Below, piece after piece: positions 3,955 through 6,933 of a DNA stretch of 6,933 nucleotides. Under the pieces are notes generated by a model. It had not been told where the DNA came from, ran no database searches, and saw only the letters and a list, made by a program, of their open reading frames with translations. The position numbers were made by a program, and so were the translations under genes. Within the stretch, counting starts at the first letter, position 1, and the number at the start of each line of letters is the position of its first letter. This stretch comes from Phycisphaeraceae bacterium. Its GTDB lineage: Bacteria; Planctomycetota; Phycisphaerae; Phycisphaerales; Phycisphaeraceae. The stretch is taken from positions 1 through 6,933 of the forward strand of contig JAESSU010000427.1 of the NCBI GenBank assembly GCA_016763955.1. The letters are read 5' to 3'.

Positions 3955-5746
3955 CATGATTACTCGCCAAGCTGCTGGCGCAACTTTTTTTCGAGCAGAT
4001 TTACATATCCATTCCTATGGCGCATCGCACGACGTTGCTGACCAAACAATGACCCCCGAGGCTATCGTAGCAATGGCTGCCGCTGAGAACATCTCGGTTG
4101 TCGCTATCACCGACCACAACGATATTAGCAATGTTGACCGTGCCGTGACAGCGGCTGAAAGTACCGATGTCTTGGTCATTCCAGGCGTCGAGCTGTCCAC
4201 GTCGCAAGGGCATCTTCTTTGCTACTTTTCCACCCCGAAAGAGTTGGTACGCTTCTTCGCACAGCTCAACATTGCGGACCCAGGAAAAAACACATCGCGG
4301 TGTCAGCAATCGATTTTGGAATGCTTAAATCAGGTCGAAAATCTCGGCGGATTCGGGATCTTGGCCCATGTCGATACCCCGGCAGGGTTTGAACACGAGG
4401 TACCTGGCGCATCCCCCCACAAGGTTGATGTCATCTGCCATCCTGGGTTGCTTGGCATCGAACTAAAGAACGCAGCATCTGACATCTCGTTCTGCCCTAA
4501 GGATCCGAACACAGACCGAACACGCATGGGAAATAGCCGCATCTCGCGCCTGAGTCTAGGGTCCAAGCAGTTTCTCGCCAGAGTGCTCAATTCCGACGCG
4601 CATGCCTTGACCGCCCTTGGCCGCAATGCGGCTAACGCGAAGCGTGTCACGCGGTACAAAATGGATGCTCCCAACTTCGCGGCGCTCAAACTGGCGCTGG
4701 AAGATGCAGATGCACGCGTGCGCATAGAGGATCAAATTCCATCATCCGTTCCCCGCGTGCACGGCATGGCGCTGAGTGGCGGCTTTCTGAACGGCCAGGT
4801 CATCCGGTTCAGCCCCAACCTAAATTGCATTATCGGTGGGCGAGGGACGGGGAAATCGACGACCTTTGAAGGTATTCGTTGCCTGATTGAACACTCCGGG
4901 GAGCCGAATAAGCTAGTCGATTCGGAGGTGTGGCCAGACCAGATCAATATCCTCTGGCAGGACAAGGCCGGGCAACAACACAGCCTGATGCGACACAAAA
5001 ACGAGGAAATCAAAAACCTAGACGATCCTGATTTTGGCCCCTGCCAATTTGATATCGACTGCTTCGGGCAAGGCGACGCTGTAAAAATTAGCCAGCATGC
5101 TCAAACCAATCCTTTGGTACTCCTGACTTACCTGGACAAGTTCGTCGACTTGAAAACGCCGCTAAAGGATGAGGATATCGCACGCGATGAATTGCTATCG
5201 TTACAGACGGAAATCGAGAAAGCAGGACACAACGTCGAGCTGATTCCCCAATATGCTCGGCAGTTAGAAATAACCACACGACAACTCGCTGCAATGCAAC
5301 AGCCGGAAGTAAAAGAACTCATCGAACTGCAGCGACAGCTCGCTACCGAACGAACATTACGCATCGACATAGCGACGAAACTCGAAAGGCTGAAGACTGG
5401 CGATGATGAAAGTGTCTACAAAACGATACCTGGAGAAATCGTCGCCCTAGCGGATCCCGCAGCCCTCAAACTAGGTACGGCCGAATATCAAGCCATCGTC
5501 AATGAGACCACTGCTTTGCAAAGTACCGTTGGAGAAGCCCAGAAGAAGGTAATGACGGGAATTTCTGAGCTTGAAAAGGTGATCGGCACCCAAGTCGGGT
5601 CTGGAAAACGAAAGAACAGGATGCACAGAACAAAATCGATGCGAAAAAGAAAGAGCTTGAGGCCCTTAAAATCGAGTTCGATATGGCCTTTATTGCCAAA
5701 CTCACTCAGGATGAAGCCGCTGCTCGGAAAAACGTGCGTACCCTGA
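3941..5746 (+). CDS. TrlF-like PHP/SMC-type ATPase, N-terminal part (frameshifted)
   Basis: The N-terminal part of a PHP phosphoesterase fused to an SMC/Rad50-like ATPase, matching the TrlF-family layout. Start ATG 3941 has GGGAG five bases upstream; GTG 3935 is possible but overlaps that site. The PHP domain (1-~260) has every expected metal ligand: ADLHIH (H22, H24), ITDHND (D58, H59), PGVEL (E84), GH (H91), LAHVD (H143) and NSDAH (D219, H221). A linker leads to the ATPase lobe with Walker A GGRGTGKST (residues 299-307) and then coiled coil from about 400 to 550. After about residue 553 the frame turns into unrelated Lys/Arg/Ser-rich sequence and stops at 5746, while the true continuation lies in the -1 frame. 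PHP domains hydrolyse phosphoester bonds; the substrate is unknown. Presence beside CBASS and an integrase suggests a defence role, which is inference. Confidence 0.8.
   Translation: MSVADMITRQAAGATFFRADLHIHSYGASHDVADQTMTPEAIVAMAAAENISVVAITDHNDISNVDRAVTAAESTDVLVIPGVELSTSQGHLLCYFSTPKELVRFFAQLNIADPGKNTSRCQQSILECLNQVENLGGFGILAHVDTPAGFEHEVPGASPHKVDVICHPGLLGIELKNAASDISFCPKDPNTDRTRMGNSRISRLSLGSKQFLARVLNSDAHALTALGRNAANAKRVTRYKMDAPNFAALKLALEDADARVRIEDQIPSSVPRVHGMALSGGFLNGQVIRFSPNLNCIIGGRGTGKSTTFEGIRCLIEHSGEPNKLVDSEVWPDQINILWQDKAGQQHSLMRHKNEEIKNLDDPDFGPCQFDIDCFGQGDAVKISQHAQTNPLVLLTYLDKFVDLKTPLKDEDIARDELLSLQTEIEKAGHNVELIPQYARQLEITTRQLAAMQQPEVKELIELQRQLATERTLRIDIATKLERLKTGDDESVYKTIPGEIVALADPAALKLGTAEYQAIVNETTALQSTVGEAQKKVMTGISELEKVIGTQVGSGKRKNRMHRTKSMRKRKSLRPLKSSSIWPLLPNSLRMKPLLGKTCVP
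5575..5604 (+). other. Frameshift site within the PHP-ATPase gene
   Basis: Frame 2 reads LEKVIGTQVG and then becomes nonsense, while the -1 frame opens after a TGA at 5572-5574 and from 5602 reads WKTKEQDAQNKIDAKKKE, a natural coiled-coil continuation. The shift must lie in 5575-5604. Loss of one G from the run at 5597-5599 would explain it simply, giving IGTQVGVWKTKEQ. No canonical slippery heptamer is seen here. Confidence 0.8.
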
Positions 5747-6633
5747 ATGCTTGGAAGCCACAACTGACGCGCCTGAAGACCAAGCGTGCTGCGGCCCTGG
5801 CGCGTCGTTGGAAGGCACGCGATCGCATCGCCACCCTACGAGAGATGTTCGGAAGGCAAGCCAGCACCACCCTTCGGGAAATTCTGACGGATTTGCAGGT
5901 CAGTCTCAAGTACTCGCGTAACGCCTATTCTCCTGATGGAGCGGCGCAAATCATTGAGGCTATGGGATGGCGCACTAACCAACAGGTGCGCGCAAACTAT
6001 CTGGTCGAGAGCCTAACAATACCAACTTTGTTGGAGGCCATTTCGAAGAAAAACGTCAACGCACTTACCAACGTCAAAACGAATGATGGCATTGCTGTTT
6101 TCGATAATAAAGAAGCAGAGTCCATTCTCGAAAAACTGGCGGAACCATCGATCAAATTCGTACTTGAGCGTGTAGCACTTCACGATTTACCACGGCTTCG
6201 CGTCTCGCGAATAATCGACGATGGCAGTGGCGGAAAACGAGCGATGACGCGGGAATTTTCCAGACTGTCATTAGGACAACAACAATCTATCCTGCTGGCG
6301 CTAATGTTGTCGGCGAATAGCGACAAGCCACTTATCATCGACCAGCCAGAAGACAATTTGGACGGGGAGTTCATTTATTCAACGCTGGTACCGGTGTTGC
6401 GGATGGCAAAGGAACGTCGGCAGATCATAATCGTGACGCACAATCCTAATGTTGCGGTCCTAGGCGACGCTGAACAAATAATCGTGATGAAGGCCCACAA
6501 CGATCGAGGTGAAATCGTCGCACGCGGATCAATCGACAACGCAAACACGCGGGATGCTGCGTGCGCCATCCTGGAAGGAGCAAAAGAAGCATTCACCCGA
6601 CGGTCGAAGATGTATGGAATTGCGTTGAAATAG
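5683..6633 (+). CDS. TrlF-like PHP/SMC-type ATPase, C-terminal part
   Basis: The second half of the same protein, in the -1 frame. From ATG 5683 it would be 316 residues, but the homologous frame extends back to about 5602, so this ATG is probably internal (no clear ribosome site). Residues 1-60 finish the coiled coil (LTQDEAAARKNVRTLNAWKPQLTRL...). The C-terminal ATPase lobe has the ABC signature LSLGQQQ (195-201), Walker B LIIDQPEDNLD with catalytic Glu223 and D-loop Asp227, and the H-loop THNPN (His253). Joined to the N-terminal part, the protein would be about 897 residues, about the length I would expect for a PHP-coiled-coil-ATPase of this kind. Without the Walker A half it cannot hydrolyse ATP alone, though association of the two fragments is conceivable. 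No further stops or damage are seen, so the break is recent or a sequencing error. Confidence 0.8.
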   Translation: MAFIAKLTQDEAAARKNVRTLNAWKPQLTRLKTKRAAALARRWKARDRIATLREMFGRQASTTLREILTDLQVSLKYSRNAYSPDGAAQIIEAMGWRTNQQVRANYLVESLTIPTLLEAISKKNVNALTNVKTNDGIAVFDNKEAESILEKLAEPSIKFVLERVALHDLPRLRVSRIIDDGSGGKRAMTREFSRLSLGQQQSILLALMLSANSDKPLIIDQPEDNLDGEFIYSTLVPVLRMAKERRQIIIVTHNPNVAVLGDAEQIIVMKAHNDRGEIVARGSIDNANTRDAACAILEGAKEAFTRRSKMYGIALK

Positions 6634-6824
6634 CGATTTCGTTTTCTATTCTATAGAGGCCCTTTAGCGAGCGCCGGTACCACCCACGGCGAGCGACATT
6701 TTTACGGCGGAAGCGAAAATCGCCAGATCCATGTAGGAAAAACGATCTCGCTGGGGTCAAATTGGTCAACCGATAGCCTTCTAATAGCCCCTCATAGAGG
6801 ATGGCAATCAGCAATGTTGGAAGC
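6634..6824. other. Gene-free stretch between convergent genes
   Basis: No gene is supported here. It holds a weak inverted repeat, CGCCG (6672-6676) with CGGCG (6687-6691), followed after seven bases by five T residues (6699-6703), which could be a poor terminator for the PHP-ATPase gene. A possible attachment site next to the integrase gene was looked for, but nothing repeated in the window identifies one. Confidence 0.4.
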
Positions 6825-6933
6825 TCAATAATTGACTTTAAAAGTCGGACTATCCTCTGGCCTGAGTTTTCGCCGATCATAAATCCGTGTCGTCGCAATG
6901 TTCGCGTGTCCCAGCCATTCCTGAACCTTGGCA
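6825..6933 (-). CDS. Tyrosine recombinase/integrase, C-terminal end (partial)
   Basis: The minus strand reads in from the right edge and ends at TGA (6827-6825), giving 35 residues: [19 protein letters not shown], then [16 protein letters not shown]. This is the C-terminal catalytic end of a tyrosine site-specific recombinase: the LGH histidine and the nucleophilic Tyr in TRIYD, followed by the [12 protein letters not shown] tail seen in many integrases of proteobacterial mobile elements. The enzyme cuts and rejoins att sites through a phosphotyrosine link. The remaining three quarters of the gene lie outside the window, so intactness is unknown. It faces the PHP-ATPase gene tail to tail with a 191-bp gap, and suggests that the defence genes are carried by an integrative element. 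A longer open frame overlapping it (6593-6898, minus) has no such motifs and is a shadow. Confidence 0.88.
   Translation of the reverse strand, partial: AKVQEWLGHANIATTRIYDRRKLRPEDSPTFKVNY

Noticed and set aside
4001..5370. Minus-strand open frames across the PHP-ATPase gene
   Set aside because: All lie opposite a frame with conserved catalytic motifs and show no domain pattern of their own.
5600..5660. Programmed -1 recoding in the PHP-ATPase gene
   Set aside because: The shift direction fits, but no X XXY YYZ heptamer in the right phase and no clear downstream stem were found near GGAAAACG or GCGAAAAAGAAAG; a simple indel is more likely.
6593..6898. 101-residue minus-strand open frame at the right end
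   Set aside because: It overlaps the PHP-ATPase end and is in a different frame from the clear integrase tail; no domain is recognisable.

Overview
The window looks like an accessory, mobile-element-rich stretch of a proteobacterial genome. This is inferred from the style of the IS3-family transposase, the integrase tail and the defence genes; no species-level marker is present. All recognisable cargo fits a defence/mobility island: a transposon-damaged left side, a two-gene anti-phage signalling operon, a large PHP-ATPase gene, and the end of a tyrosine recombinase gene.

Left side (1-2242). A Sel1-repeat gene that enters from the left edge is cut by a complete IS3-family insertion sequence (about 193-1778, transposase on the minus strand). 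The IS has a 10-bp perfect terminal repeat, an orfA/orfB pair joined by a -1 frameshift signal (A8 followed by a 7-bp hairpin), and a DD35E catalytic triad. Directly beyond it lies a small ribbon-helix-helix (CopG-like) gene whose last third is out of frame. A strong 11-bp hairpin and about 115 bp that read like the decayed N-terminus of a serine resolvase/invertase follow.

Centre (2243-3791). A compact CBASS operon: a CD-NTase (cGAS/DncV-like nucleotidyltransferase, CdnE-like) overlapping by 8 bp a two-transmembrane, beta-rich effector of the Cap15 type. No E1/E2 or JAB ancillary genes and no HORMA/TRIP13 genes are present, so this is a minimal type I layout. On infection the nucleotidyltransferase is expected to make a cyclic nucleotide that the membrane effector senses, killing or arresting the host.

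Right side (3792-6933). A long near-perfect inverted repeat (26-nt arms) separates CBASS from a large gene for a PHP phosphoesterase fused to an SMC/Rad50-like ABC ATPase (TrlF-like). All PHP metal ligands, Walker A, signature, Walker B and H-loop are intact, but the gene carries one -1 frameshift near 5575-5604, which splits it into two overlapping reading frames. About 190 bp without a gene follow, then the C-terminal 35 residues of a tyrosine integrase on the minus strand, running off the right edge. The integrase suggests that the CBASS and PHP-ATPase genes are cargo of an integrative element.

Most interesting points: the CdnE/Cap15 pair, the neighbouring PHP-SMC ATPase as a possible second and little-characterised defence gene, its frameshift, and the large hairpin between the two systems.
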